A stretch of 64,000 bases of DNA from Leptolyngbya boryana PCC 6306 (GTDB lineage Bacteria > Cyanobacteriota > Cyanobacteriia > Leptolyngbyales > Leptolyngbyaceae). Each line of letters opens with the position of its first letter. The stretch's first letter is position 1. The stretch is from the NCBI RefSeq assembly GCF_000353285.1, contig NZ_KB731324.1:3056577-3120576 (forward strand), given 5' to 3'. The position numbers were made by a program, and so were the translations under genes. Shown piece after piece: positions 55,501 through 64,000 of the stretch. A model generated the notes under the pieces. The model saw only the letters and a list, made by a program, of their open reading frames with translations. It did not search any database and was not told the origin of the DNA.

Positions 55501-56537
55501 TCCTGCTTTCCCTGCATTTCTTCCACTTCAAATAAGCTAATCAACACTCCCGCGATCGGAATCGATAAAAATACACCCACTAACCCTGCGACTCTTGCAC
55601 CCACTAATAGAGCAAAGAACATCACCACAGGATTCATATTGATTGATCCCTGCATGATGCGTGGCATCAATATGTTCTCTTCGACCTGCTGGAGTAGAAT
55701 GCAACTAACTAATACCGTGAGTGCTAATCCAATTCCTTGAGGCAAAATAATCAGCGAAATTAAAGTAATCCCAAGCGTTGCGCCAATCCCCGGAATGAGA
55801 TCGAAGACTCCCGCGATCGCGGCTAATCCCAAAGCATAGGGCACACCTAGTAAAATAAACACAATGTAAACCGAAATCCCAAAGAAGACAGACAGTAAAA
55901 ACCGTCCCCAGAAAAAACCAAGAAAGTTTTTTCGCACAGCAATAGTTATGCGATCGCGCATTCCTCTCGGAAAAATTCGGAGAATTAAGTCCCAGAGGCG
56001 CTTGCCATCCAAGAGCATGAAGAATGCAACCACCGCAATCACAATCAAATCGAGGGCATTGGCGAGTACATTCTGCACAGTTGTAAAGCCTAGCCCTAAC
56101 GTTGAGAGTGCTCCATTTCGTAATTGTCCTTCTAACTCACTGAAATCTACATTGAGATTCCACCGTTGCAGCAGGCTTTGCAGATTACCCAGAAGTTCGG
56201 TCACACTATTCAAGAGTTGGGGTGCTTGTTCAACCAACTGTTGTGCCTGCGAGAATGCAGCAATTCCCAATGTTACTACAATCCCACCAATGAGCAACAA
56301 GCTAAGCAGGAAAACCAGAACGGTTGCCACTCCCCTTGGCATGATTCGTGATGCCCACCGCACAGGAAAGTTGAGCAGAAACGCAAAAATAGCAGCAAAT
56401 ACAAAAATAATAATAACCGTCTCAAAATAAGCGAGAACTTGAACCACTGCCCATGCCAATGCAAAGAGTAGTACATAGCGAATTAACTTCGTGTTCGTGA
56501 GATTGTCCCAAAAGGATTGACGATTTGGCTCATTCAT
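55497..56537 (-). CDS. AI-2E family transporter (PerM-like), copy 2
   Basis: The 346-residue paralogue has the same layout as the preceding gene: helices LIRYVLLFALAWAVVQVLAYF and IIIFVFAAIFAFLLNF, a soluble middle domain with QAQQLVEQAPQLL, and C-terminal motifs VFDLIPGIGATLGITLISL and ENILMPRIMQGSINMNP. The two genes are convergent with a four-base overlap. They are clearly different in sequence, so this is not a recent inverted duplication. Confidence 0.92.
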   Translation of the reverse strand: MNEPNRQSFWDNLTNTKLIRYVLLFALAWAVVQVLAYFETVIIIFVFAAIFAFLLNFPVRWASRIMPRGVATVLVFLLSLLLIGGIVVTLGIAAFSQAQQLVEQAPQLLNSVTELLGNLQSLLQRWNLNVDFSELEGQLRNGALSTLGLGFTTVQNVLANALDLIVIAVVAFFMLLDGKRLWDLILRIFPRGMRDRITIAVRKNFLGFFWGRFLLSVFFGISVYIVFILLGVPYALGLAAIAGVFDLIPGIGATLGITLISLIILPQGIGLALTVLVSCILLQQVEENILMPRIMQGSINMNPVVMFFALLVGARVAGLVGVFLSIPIAGVLISLFEVEEMQGKQD

Positions 56538-56687
56538 AATGGTTCGATTGACTTTGAGTTAGAGCTTGCACAATAAAGTCAAAAATATCCTCTATCTGTA
56601 GGGATGTCGCAACATCTGCAAAAAACAACTTATCGACGGGGACGGATTTAAATTCTGTAGACGTGATAGTTCAGTGTGTGCTGTCCG

Positions 56688-57791
56688 CTAGACCTCGACA
56701 AGGTTTTGAATAGCCTGCCACCAATGATTTCGCCCGTTTCGCTGATGCCAATACCAATACTCACAGCCCCAAAGCATCACTGTGCGATAACCAAGATTCT
56801 TCACCATACTGATAAGTTCGGTTATACGCTCTGGAGATGCACTAGGGTAGTGAATATCATTCATTGCAACCAATTGATTCGGTTCCCAAGGTTCAGCTTG
56901 AGCTTCCGCAATCCATGCTTCTATGCGATTCCGTCTCATCACTTCCTGCCAGTCTTTGAGTTTCTCCCAATAGGATTCACCTGGTTCTAGGTAGCCATCA
57001 TGACCATCGGGAACTCTTGTATATACATTAATCCCGATCGCATCTGCTAAGGCTAAGCTATTTTGAAATGCCTGCTCATCTTCCTCAATGTAGGTCGGAA
57101 GACCGATGGCATTGGTTAGCACCACTTTTTGCTGAGGCAGAGCTAAACTTCTCACCAACTCTACCTCCTGTCGCATAAACTCAGGGCTGAGAAAGCGATC
57201 GCCTGTAATCTCCATTCGCGCAAACGGCTCATTTTCAACTTGCCAATAGCGCACACTCTGAGCTGTACGAGTATGATGGATGACGCGATCGACAAAGCGA
57301 AGAGTGCGCTCTGCGATCTCCCGATTATCATCTATGGGTTGGGTTGTATTTCGAGTATCTTGCTGGACTTCTAACCAGTGTGGAAAATGGAATTCAGGCC
57401 ATCTTGGGGCTTTCATACCCACTGTCAGGATCACTTCTAACCCACGTCGATCGCTTTCTTCTAAAAGCCAATCGAGAACGCTAAAGTCATACTGATTTTC
57501 GATCGGCTCGACTTCATTCCAATAGCTACAAAGGCGGATTCGGTGGAACCCCAGATCACAGATCTGGCGGAATGTTTCTTGATAGTCTAGGTTGAGATAC
57601 TCACACTGAAGCTGGCTGAACGTTGTTCCTAATTTGAATGAATGGCTCATTCGCATGAGATGCTTAAGCTGTGGGTATGCCACAACAGCCCCTGCACCAG
57701 ATGCCATAAGGCTTAGAAAGCTCATCGTAGAAAGCGTTGTAAACTGTCTACGAGTCAATCTCTGAGAGCGAGAAGATCGGGTTGACAGCAT
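56688..57791 (-). CDS. Exported glycoside-hydrolase-like protein (clan GH-A), Tat-type signal
   Basis: The 367-residue protein has a twin-arginine N-terminus (RLTRRQFTTLSTMSFLSL) with a hydrophobic core, so it is probably exported or membrane-tethered. The TIM-barrel part shows HRIRLCSYWNEVEP, an acid/base-type Glu in RYWQVENEPF, and a second Glu in EAWIAEAQAEPWEP, the usual positions of clan GH-A glycosidases. The C-terminal LWGCEYWYWH is also typical of that clan. The polysaccharide target is unknown. It is monocistronic, and its start at 57791 faces a 298-base gap. Confidence 0.9.
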   Translation of the reverse strand: MLSTRSSRSQRLTRRQFTTLSTMSFLSLMASGAGAVVAYPQLKHLMRMSHSFKLGTTFSQLQCEYLNLDYQETFRQICDLGFHRIRLCSYWNEVEPIENQYDFSVLDWLLEESDRRGLEVILTVGMKAPRWPEFHFPHWLEVQQDTRNTTQPIDDNREIAERTLRFVDRVIHHTRTAQSVRYWQVENEPFARMEITGDRFLSPEFMRQEVELVRSLALPQQKVVLTNAIGLPTYIEEDEQAFQNSLALADAIGINVYTRVPDGHDGYLEPGESYWEKLKDWQEVMRRNRIEAWIAEAQAEPWEPNQLVAMNDIHYPSASPERITELISMVKNLGYRTVMLWGCEYWYWHQRNGRNHWWQAIQNLVEV

Positions 57792-57968
57792 CGTTTGCGT
57801 TGCTCAATGAATGGGAAAGCATGAGTTATGGGCGTGAGAGTTGCTTTATCTCTAGCCTTACCTCTAATAGTTGCTATCAAAACATGACAAGAAAGTGACA
57901 ATGTTTCGTCTGTCCTCTGAATGGGATTTGCTGATTGGGGCAAATGCTCTGAATTCTGCTGAGGAGCA

Positions 57969-58008
57969 AATCGCGCGATCGAGACTTCAATGCTGCGATC
58001 GCGCGATT
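57969..58008 (+). other. 13-bp HIP1-containing hairpin, terminator-like
   Basis: AATCGCGCGATCG (57969-57981) pairs exactly with CGATCGCGCGATT (57996-58008) across 14 bases, and CGTTTT follows at 58009-58014. Between divergent genes a terminator has no obvious customer, so it may end a short RNA transcribed on the plus strand from 57800-57970. Confidence 0.5.
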
Positions 58009-58089
58009 CGTTTTAAGAACTTGTCACTTTTTAGTCACAATCTCATTGAACTGTTGAAGTAGCGGGATTTGAAATATGAGGAGGTTGCA

Positions 58090-58428
58090 ATGGGTAGCAT
58101 TCTCTTGACTTGGCTTGTGACGACTGTGAGCTTTCTCATGATTTCCAGACTACCTATCGGTGTTGAGATTGATGGATTTGGAAAAGCTGCGCTCACGGCA
58201 GTTGTTTTCGGAGTGCTGAATGCGTTCCTACGACCCATCCTATTGCTCTTTGGACTCCCCCTAATTATTATTACGTTCGGGTTATTTGTATTTGTCCTGA
58301 ATGCAATCATTTTTAGCATTGCGGCAGAGATCGTTGAGGGATTCCAATTGCGCTATGGTTTTTGGAGTGCTTTGCTTGGCTCGATTGCTTTATCAATCAT
58401 CAATTCGATCTTTCTGTCTTTTATTTAG
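58090..58428 (+). CDS. Phage-holin-family small membrane protein
   Basis: The 112-residue protein starts at the ATG at 58090, with GAGGAGG five bases upstream. Four hydrophobic helices are visible ([77 protein letters not shown]). It resembles the bacterial holin superfamily 4 group (Mmp-like), common and non-phage in cyanobacteria. It lies 29 bases before the superoxide dismutase gene and probably shares its transcript. Confidence 0.88.
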   Translation: MGSILLTWLVTTVSFLMISRLPIGVEIDGFGKAALTAVVFGVLNAFLRPILLLFGLPLIIITFGLFVFVLNAIIFSIAAEIVEGFQLRYGFWSALLGSIALSIINSIFLSFI

Positions 58429-58457
58429 ATTGCCATAATTTTAGGAGATCTGTATCT

Positions 58458-59255
58458 ATGCGAAAATTCCTACAGCATCCGATTACTTTATTTCTTACCT
58501 TGATTTTAGGTTTCTTTGTTGCGTGCCAGCCCCAAGCTTCCACTCAGCAAACTCCAGCCCAGAGTCCAACTGCGTCACCCACAGTTTCGACTCCAGTTGC
58601 CTATGTCGATCGTCCCTTAACTGCTTCTCCTGCTCAACTGCCACCCTTGCCCTATGATGCAGGTGCATTAAGTAAAGCGATCGACGCTGAAACGATGCGA
58701 ATTCACCACGATCGACATCACCAAACCTATGTAGACAATCTCAATACTGCGCTCAAAGATCAGCCAAACTTGCAAAACCTGAGTATTGAAGCGATGCTGC
58801 GCGACCTTAATGCGGTTCCTGAAAATATTCGCAACACGATCCGCAACAACGCAGGAGGACATCTCAACCACACGATTTTCTGGCAGATCATGAGTCCAGA
58901 CGGCGGCGGCCAACCCACAGGAGCGATCGCTCAAGCCATCAATCAAACCTTTGGGAATTTTGAAAGTTTTCGTAAACAGTTTAATGAAGCGGGGGGCGAT
59001 CGCTTTGGAAGCGGTTGGGTTTGGCTGGTGCGGAATGCTCAAGGACAACTTCAAATCGTCTCAACCGCGAATCAAGATAATCCCATTATGGAAGGCAACT
59101 ATCCCATCATGGGCAACGATGTTTGGGAACATGCTTACTATCTCCGCTACCAAAATCGCCGAGCCGACTATCTGAACAACTGGTGGAATGTCGTCAACTG
59201 GAACGAGATTAATCGCCGATTCCAAGCGGCTTCACAACAGCAGGCGAGGAGTTAA
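58458..59255 (+). CDS. Lipoprotein Fe/Mn superoxide dismutase
   Basis: The start ATG at 58458 has AGGAGAT eight bases before it. The 265-residue protein has a signal peptide with lipobox (FFVACQP), a Ser/Thr/Pro linker, then a full Fe/Mn-[23 protein letters not shown] with [39 protein letters not shown] and [25 protein letters not shown]. The metal ligands are the two His, Asp and His of this fold. The GGGQP motif favours Mn, but this is not decisive. It converts superoxide to peroxide and O2 outside the cytoplasm. Only two bases separate its stop from the next ATG. Confidence 0.95.
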   Translation: MRKFLQHPITLFLTLILGFFVACQPQASTQQTPAQSPTASPTVSTPVAYVDRPLTASPAQLPPLPYDAGALSKAIDAETMRIHHDRHHQTYVDNLNTALKDQPNLQNLSIEAMLRDLNAVPENIRNTIRNNAGGHLNHTIFWQIMSPDGGGQPTGAIAQAINQTFGNFESFRKQFNEAGGDRFGSGWVWLVRNAQGQLQIVSTANQDNPIMEGNYPIMGNDVWEHAYYLRYQNRRADYLNNWWNVVNWNEINRRFQAASQQQARS

Positions 59256-59257
59256 GA

Positions 59258-60595
59258 ATGCGAAGCTTATTGATGCACAGCCCGATCGTAGTTGCGCTCG
59301 GTTGGATCATTGCATTTCTGTTCTTTACGATTCTCCCTCTATTTGTTCTGCTCATCTATTCGCCGCCAGCGGGGCGAGGGTTTTGGCTTGACTTCTCGGT
59401 AGCGCTTGGCTTCATTGGCTTAGCACTGATGGCGCTACAATTTGCACTGACAGCCCGAATCAATCGAATTGAAGCCTCTTACGGGATTGATTTGATTTTG
59501 TCGTTTCATCGTTATACCTCGTTTGTTGCTTTTGTGATGGTGTTGGTGCATCCGCTGATTCTGTTTTGGGCGCAGCCGAATACCATTGAGTTGCTAAATT
59601 TTCCAGTAGCTCCGTTGCGGGCGCAACTGGCAGTCTTAGCAACTCTGGCATTTATGACGATGATTGTGACTACAATTTGGCGCAAGCCGCTCAAGATTCC
59701 CTATGAACCCTGGCGATTGTCTCATTCGATTTTGTCAGTGTTAGCGGTGGGATTAGGACTGGGACACGCCTTGGGGGTCGGGAACTATCTGGGATTGTTT
59801 TGGAAATCGGTCTTGTGGTCAGCGATCGCACTTGTCGCGATTTGGTTAATTGTTTACATTCGCCTGGTTAAACCCTGGTTGATGACGAAAAAACCGTTTC
59901 TTGTTGAAGAAGTCAAGCCAGAGCGCGGCGATGTTTGGACACTTGCCCTTCGCCCTGTGGGCCATGATGGTTTCCGGTTTCAGCCCGGTCAGTTTGCTTG
60001 GATTACCCTGAACATTACCCCGTTTAGTATGCGGGAACATCCCTTTTCGTTGTCGTCAAGTGGAGAACACCCGGAGCGATTAGAGTTTGGCATTAAAGCC
60101 GTGGGAGATTTTACCAGTCGCATCAGGGACTATCAACCCGGAACAAAAGCATATCTGGATGGTCCCTATGGTGTGTTTACAACGGATCGCTATGAAGATG
60201 CGGCTGGATTTGTGTTGATTGCTGGCGGCATTGGCATCACCCCGATGATGAGTATGTTGGTCACAGCAGCAGAGCGAGGAGACGATCGCCCCTATACCCT
60301 GATCTATGCCAATAAAACTTGGGATGGAATTACCTACCGTGAAGCGATCGAAGAACTCAAAACAAGATTAGATCTCACGATCATTCATGTGCTGCGTGAA
60401 CCACCAGAAGATTGGGAAGGAGAGACCGGATATGTGGATCAAGAATTGCTCGATCGCTATATCCCCAAACGTCGAGGCACTCGGCACTATTTTACCTGTG
60501 CTTCTCCCAAAATGATGGATCAAGTAGAGCGTGCCCTGCACGAACTCAATGTTCCTGTGACCAATGTGCATTTAGAGCATTACAACCTAGCCTGA
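59258..60595 (+). CDS. Ferric-reductase-like transmembrane flavoprotein
   Basis: The 445-residue protein has six or seven N-terminal helices with His pairs in LILSFHRYTSFVAFVMVLVHP and WRLSHSILSVLAVGLGLGHAL that can hold heme b, then an FAD domain (FRFQPGQFAWITL, MREHPFSLSS) and an NAD(P)-binding domain (VLIAGGIGITPMMSM, YFTCASPKMMDQVERAL). This is the FRE/NOX-like layout. It may reduce iron or oxygen at the membrane, and its tight coupling to the SOD gene suggests handling of superoxide, or production coupled to its removal (inference). GCGAGGAG lies just before the ATG. Confidence 0.93.
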   Translation: MRSLLMHSPIVVALGWIIAFLFFTILPLFVLLIYSPPAGRGFWLDFSVALGFIGLALMALQFALTARINRIEASYGIDLILSFHRYTSFVAFVMVLVHPLILFWAQPNTIELLNFPVAPLRAQLAVLATLAFMTMIVTTIWRKPLKIPYEPWRLSHSILSVLAVGLGLGHALGVGNYLGLFWKSVLWSAIALVAIWLIVYIRLVKPWLMTKKPFLVEEVKPERGDVWTLALRPVGHDGFRFQPGQFAWITLNITPFSMREHPFSLSSSGEHPERLEFGIKAVGDFTSRIRDYQPGTKAYLDGPYGVFTTDRYEDAAGFVLIAGGIGITPMMSMLVTAAERGDDRPYTLIYANKTWDGITYREAIEELKTRLDLTIIHVLREPPEDWEGETGYVDQELLDRYIPKRRGTRHYFTCASPKMMDQVERALHELNVPVTNVHLEHYNLA

Positions 60596-60616
60596 ATCAA
60601 CGGAGAAACAAAGATC

Positions 60617-60760
60617 ATGCGTTACAGTATCATGCTTCAACTGGTCGGTTTTTTGACGCTTGTTCTACTCGGTACGGCTGCTTTTTTCGCTTGGATTCAG
60701 AACCGTCCGACAACTGATCAAAATCGCACTGCACTGAAAAACCTAGAACTGCGTGCTTGA
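60617..60760 (+). CDS. 47-residue small membrane protein
   Basis: The ATG at 60617 has CGGAGAAA eleven bases before it. The product (MRYSIMLQLVGFLTLVLLG at its start) has one membrane helix followed by a polar tail (IQNRPTTDQN, ending NLELRA). It lies 21 bases after the flavoprotein stop on the same strand and is likely part of the same operon, perhaps as a small subunit. Unknown function; found by spacing, ribosome site and helix. Confidence 0.65.
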   Translation: MRYSIMLQLVGFLTLVLLGTAAFFAWIQNRPTTDQNRTALKNLELRA

Positions 60761-60884
60761 CCAACATAGCACTCCGGGTTGAATGCCTGTCAATCGCGCC
60801 GATCGACTTGATAGCAAGACTTTGCCGTTTGACTACTCTCCTGTTTAGCTACTCTACTCAAGTTCAAGTACTTATCAAATCACA

Positions 60885-62465
60885 ATGGCTAGATTTAGCT
60901 TTAATTCAGTACTATTGAACATGTTCATCGTACTGATTTTTATCTTGTCATTTCGGGCATTTGCTGGTTTTCTAGCACCTGATTTTGACGCGGATCAAGC
61001 TGTCCATGTGATGATGGCATATGATCTACAACTTCCCGAAGATCTCTACTATTGGGGGCAAAGTCGATTAGGCAGTTTGCTCCCGATCGTTAGTCATTGG
61101 CTGCTGAAGATTTCGCCTTTCTCTCCGCTTGAAGTCGTTTCTTATGTTCAATATGGGTTTCTCGCTATTAGTTTTTTCTGTTTCATTCGTTTGTTCAGAA
61201 AGCCGATTACAAAAGTTGTTTTTGCGCTGATTTGTTTTTTACCTCCTCAGCCTTTTCTAAAGTTGGTTGAAGTTGCTCATCCGTATGCGCCGCAATTTGC
61301 TTTACTCGGAATTGCACTTGTCTCTGCGGATCAACTCATCACGTCCCCAGAATCGAACACGATTAAAAAAAATGTTTTGAGTTTCGTGGCTCTTGTGAGT
61401 CTGATTCTGAGTGTCTGGGTGTCTGATCTTTCATTAGTGCCTAAAGGGCTGGCAGCAATTTTAGTGGTGTCAACGTTTCTACAACGGTATCGCAAGTCAA
61501 ACAAGCAAAACAGATTTGTCGGAGAGACGCTCGCCCATCAATCTCAAGATGCAACCTTAAAACTACTCCGGACAAGTTCAATCGTCATTTGCACCTTTGT
61601 GACATTGCTGTTAGGCAGTGCATTTCTGGTTTATGCAAAATCGACTGCTTCACAACAAGATGAGAATTATGGAATTCTTGCAATTAATGGATTAGATGTT
61701 ATTGCTGATATTGTTCGATCGATATTGGTTGCGGTAAGTCATACATTCCTTTTCCAAGTCGGCAATCCTTTCTTGAGTCTCTATGCGATCGCAGTTCTTG
61801 GGCTGGTCTTTGTTCTTGCTTATTATTGGTTCCAAGCCCGTCATACTCCAGTGTTTACCAACCGGACTTACTGGATTCCTTTTTTTCTGGGAAGCGCGAT
61901 CGGAAGTTTCTTTTTAATTTTGCTGTCGCGTTGGACGTTGATTCAATCTACGCCTCCTCGCTACTTTATTGGAATTTACATTTTTCTCTGGCTATCAGCA
62001 TTAATCGTTTTCGATAATCTTCGCTCTCCAGAACTCATCCGCAAAAATGCTTTGCGCCGAGTCACGACCTTGTTAGTTCTAACAGCGCTGCTTGGAAGTT
62101 TGAGTTTACCTGAATATGTGTTTGCGCTTGAGAAACCACAATCTCGCTTTTCCATGCTTCAACCCATTGCGACACTAGGGCAAGCTGGCTTTATCGGAGA
62201 GTATTGGGCATCTTATCTCATGTGCATTGTGGCTCCGGAGCAAACAAGCTGCACACCTCATGACCAAAGTTTTTTTCGGTGCGGGCGTTGTGTTCAAGCA
62301 GTACTTGCCTCGCCTATAATCTATCTCGTTGAGCGCGACTGGCTAGAGTCGTTTCCTGAAGAAATTGAGCAATTTGGTCAACGCTTAGAGAAACAGGGAA
62401 AAGTTAAAAAAATTGCTGGATATTGGATGGCTCCCTACCGCAACATGACTGTATCAAAGAATTGA
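60885..62465 (+). CDS. Polytopic membrane protein, GT-C glycosyltransferase-like
   Basis: The 526-residue protein has about 10-11 hydrophobic helices. An acidic loop after the first helix (APDFDADQAVHVMMAYDLQL) and the YWGQSRLGSLLP segment look like the acidic catalytic loop of GT-C-type transferases that use lipid-linked sugars, but this is a weak similarity. The C-terminal soluble part contains four Cys (CIVAPEQTSC and RCGRCVQAV). It is not part of a visible glycan cluster. The ATG at 60885 is the natural start. Confidence 0.65.
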   Translation: MARFSFNSVLLNMFIVLIFILSFRAFAGFLAPDFDADQAVHVMMAYDLQLPEDLYYWGQSRLGSLLPIVSHWLLKISPFSPLEVVSYVQYGFLAISFFCFIRLFRKPITKVVFALICFLPPQPFLKLVEVAHPYAPQFALLGIALVSADQLITSPESNTIKKNVLSFVALVSLILSVWVSDLSLVPKGLAAILVVSTFLQRYRKSNKQNRFVGETLAHQSQDATLKLLRTSSIVICTFVTLLLGSAFLVYAKSTASQQDENYGILAINGLDVIADIVRSILVAVSHTFLFQVGNPFLSLYAIAVLGLVFVLAYYWFQARHTPVFTNRTYWIPFFLGSAIGSFFLILLSRWTLIQSTPPRYFIGIYIFLWLSALIVFDNLRSPELIRKNALRRVTTLLVLTALLGSLSLPEYVFALEKPQSRFSMLQPIATLGQAGFIGEYWASYLMCIVAPEQTSCTPHDQSFFRCGRCVQAVLASPIIYLVERDWLESFPEEIEQFGQRLEKQGKVKKIAGYWMAPYRNMTVSKN

Positions 62466-62532
62466 ACAAATCAGTCTTATGGACAATCGCTGAAAGTATT
62501 GTTATGCGCCAAAACATACACAAGACGCTGCA

Positions 62533-62925
62533 TTAATTGACGATTCGATAGCGCACGAGCTTTCTGACCTCTTGAATCGGTATCCCAATTTCCTCTGCGA
62601 TCATAGATTCAATTTGTCTCGATTCAGTCATCGGGAACTCGTATTCTAATTTTTTCAGATTAGAATCAGTCGTTTTAATCGAGACTGCGGTTGCTTTACG
62701 ACGCTGATCAATCTCGGCATGAATCACCAAAATTGTGACAGATAGCTTCATTTCCAACTGCGTATCGGCTTGAAGCTGAGTTGGACTCGTATAAGAGCTG
62801 TACAACACTTGAGACGCGATCGCACTTCCCGTCAGCCAGAACAGAATGCCAGCCAGTGCCAGCACCAGCCAAAATTCTGCGCCGATCGATTTAACCTGCC
62901 GAATGACTCGCCGGAGCCGTTTCAT
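62533..62925 (-). CDS. Small membrane-anchored protein, unknown
   Basis: The 130-residue protein starts at the ATG at 62925 (MKRLRRVIRQV) after GAGAAGG. It has one N-terminal membrane helix (about residues 18-42: AEFWLVLALAGILFWLTG) and a soluble domain with IQEVRKLVRYRIVN at its end. Not recognised as a family. It is divergent from the regulator gene to its right, so it may be a target of that two-component system (inference). Confidence 0.7.
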   Translation of the reverse strand: MKRLRRVIRQVKSIGAEFWLVLALAGILFWLTGSAIASQVLYSSYTSPTQLQADTQLEMKLSVTILVIHAEIDQRRKATAVSIKTTDSNLKKLEYEFPMTESRQIESMIAEEIGIPIQEVRKLVRYRIVN

Positions 62926-63047
62926 AACCACCTTCTCTAGACCGTGAGCTAGCGTAATCCCTGGAGATAGATTTGAAATCTTGCCAGAGCAGGAAGTTTG
63001 TCAGCCTGGAACTCTCTAATTTGAAAGAGTCGTATTTTTATTCAGCA

Positions 63048-63722
63048 ATGCGAATTCTGCTCGTTGAAGATGATCCTGAACAACTCGAACCCCTCCATAC
63101 CGCACTATCAGAGGTTGGGCATATTGTTGATGCGGTGCAGAACGGCGAAATCGCGCAGTGGATTTTGTCGCAGCGTCACTATGATCTGCTCATTCTGGAT
63201 TGGATGCTGCCCGAGGTGAGTGGAATTGATCTCTGTCTGGGCTACCGCAGTGCTGGAAAAACTTCACCTGTGCTCATCCTCACGGCAAAAGACACGACGA
63301 GCGATAAAATTACTGGCTTAGATGCGGGAGCCGATGATTATCTCGTTAAGCCTGTTGATGTGTTTGAATTGCTAGCACGAGTTCGGGCATTGGGCAGACG
63401 CTCTCCACTGTGGCAAGGGGAAACGCTTCAAATCGAAGACCTCATGCTTAACTTAACCACGCTCTCCATAGAACGTCACGATCGCGCTATTCAACTTTCA
63501 ACCCGAGAATTTCAACTGCTAGAATATCTCATGCGTCATCCGCGTCAAGTTCTGAGTCGAGATCAGTTAGAGCACGCGTTATGGGAGTGGGGTGATGAAC
63601 CAGAGAGTAACGCAATCACTGCCCTTGTGCGGCGACTCCGGCAACGTTTAGAATCCCTTGAAGTTGCAGACTGGATTGAAACCGTTTATGGCATGGGCTA
63701 TCGTCTGAGTCCGAAAGTATAG
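63048..63722 (+). CDS. OmpR family response regulator, RppA-like
   Basis: The 224-residue regulator begins at the ATG at 63048 (MRILLVEDDPEQLEPL); the frame is open further upstream without signal. The receiver has its Asp in LLILDWMLPEVSG and Lys in YLVKPVDVFE, and the winged helix ends DWIETVYGMGYRLS. The DW residue pair at the phospho-acceptor and LGRRSPLW linker resemble RppA-type cyanobacterial regulators of redox or metal responses. A kinase gene follows 15 bases downstream. Confidence 0.93.
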   Translation: MRILLVEDDPEQLEPLHTALSEVGHIVDAVQNGEIAQWILSQRHYDLLILDWMLPEVSGIDLCLGYRSAGKTSPVLILTAKDTTSDKITGLDAGADDYLVKPVDVFELLARVRALGRRSPLWQGETLQIEDLMLNLTTLSIERHDRAIQLSTREFQLLEYLMRHPRQVLSRDQLEHALWEWGDEPESNAITALVRRLRQRLESLEVADWIETVYGMGYRLSPKV

Positions 63723-63737
63723 GAGGTTGAGCCGTTT

Positions 63738-64000
63738 ATGTTCACGCGCAGCCGTCGGAATCTTTCTCGTTGGTTTATGCTTTCAATGGGAAGTATTCTG
63801 ATGGTCTTTGCGGTTACTCGCTATTATCTGACTGCGATCGAGCGCTTGAAGTATCTCGATCAACTGCTGTATAAGAAGGCTCAGGTCGTTGCCGCGACAG
63901 TACAGTACAAGCAGCGAGACGGACACCGCCAAATTGACTTCAGAAATGTTCCGTTTCTAGGAGAGTCGCCGTTGCCCCCTGGAAGTGATGCCGTGTATGC
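63738..64000 (+). CDS. Sensor histidine kinase N-terminus, cut by window end
   Basis: AGGAGG lies eleven bases before the ATG at 63738, and the frame is open to the window end. The visible 87 residues start MFTRSRRNLSRWFMLSMGS, contain one membrane helix and an extracytoplasmic start, as in RppB-like kinases. It is the likely partner of the preceding regulator. The kinase domains lie beyond the window. Confidence 0.85.
   Translation, partial: MFTRSRRNLSRWFMLSMGSILMVFAVTRYYLTAIERLKYLDQLLYKKAQVVAATVQYKQRDGHRQIDFRNVPFLGESPLPPGSDAVY

Noticed and set aside
58090-58428. Prophage signal from the holin-family protein
   Set aside because: No phage gene lies near, and this holin superfamily is widespread in bacterial chromosomes.
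1-64000. Reverse transcriptase, DGR template repeat, CRISPR array, tRNA or rRNA genes
   Set aside because: I looked for each and found none. The absence of RT and template is relevant for the DGR reading, but they may lie elsewhere in the genome.

Overview
The window reads as chromosomal DNA of a cyanobacterium, probably a filamentous, Leptolyngbya-like one (the genus is inference). The reasons are the very frequent HIP1 octamer GCGATCGC inside genes, an SLH-domain carbohydrate/iron-uptake-type porin, an Anabaena-sensory-rhodopsin-like opsin, many large hybrid histidine kinases and RppA-like regulators. I see no rRNA, tRNA, CRISPR array, complete insertion sequence, reverse transcriptase or prophage. 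Both ends cut genes: a DUF2252 gene at the left edge and a sensor kinase at the right edge.

Layout. 1-5.3 kb: DUF2252 protein, a TgpA-type membrane transglutaminase-fold protein that has lost its catalytic Cys and His, and a TIR-FGE/C-type-lectin fusion whose C-terminus has the pattern of a diversity-generating-retroelement (DGR) variable region. 5.3-5.6 kb: intergenic repeat array. 5.7-11.7 kb: metF, trpS, aldo/keto reductase, alpha/beta hydrolase and two small unknowns. 12-24 kb: signalling island with a 1944-residue poly-HAMP hybrid kinase, a kinase with a receiver-only regulator, and a DUF4118/multi-PAS hybrid kinase whose ribosome binding site lies in a hairpin. 24-28 kb: purT, arr, arylamine N-acetyltransferase, cupin, lipoprotein.

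28.2-36.8 kb is one metabolic unit. A minus-strand operon carries an ABC ATPase, a Tat-type binding protein, an outer-membrane porin and two permeases. It is divergent from a GntR/FCD regulator, then an orphan IS1 InsA-like ORF and an Asp/Glu/hydantoin racemase. TTGTATACAA-type palindromes sit in both control regions, which suggests one regulon for uptake and conversion of a small nitrogenous compound. 36.9-40.3 kb is a sulfide/persulfide module: ArsR-type regulator, rhodanese, TauE-like exporter, ETHE1-like persulfide dioxygenase and rhodanese-DUF2892, with palindromes before two of the genes. DUF305, DUF302 and a P-type ATPase follow.

44.8-52.6 kb holds response regulators, a CHASE3-type kinase, an Na+/H+ antiporter, a PsiE-family protein and MgtE, with a G-rich repeat in three intergenic gaps. 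52.9-57.8 kb holds a small lipoprotein, the rhodopsin, two convergent AI-2E-family proteins and a Tat-exported glycoside hydrolase. 58.1-60.8 kb is a tight cluster: holin-family protein, lipoprotein superoxide dismutase, ferric-reductase-like flavoprotein and a 47-residue membrane peptide. The window ends with a polytopic GT-C-like membrane protein, a small unknown and an RppA-like regulator with its kinase.

The most interesting items are the DGR-like variable region on a TIR protein with no local RT or template repeat, the GntR operator set, the possible pseudoknot over the start codon at 10466, the pseudo-transglutaminase, and the sensory rhodopsin.
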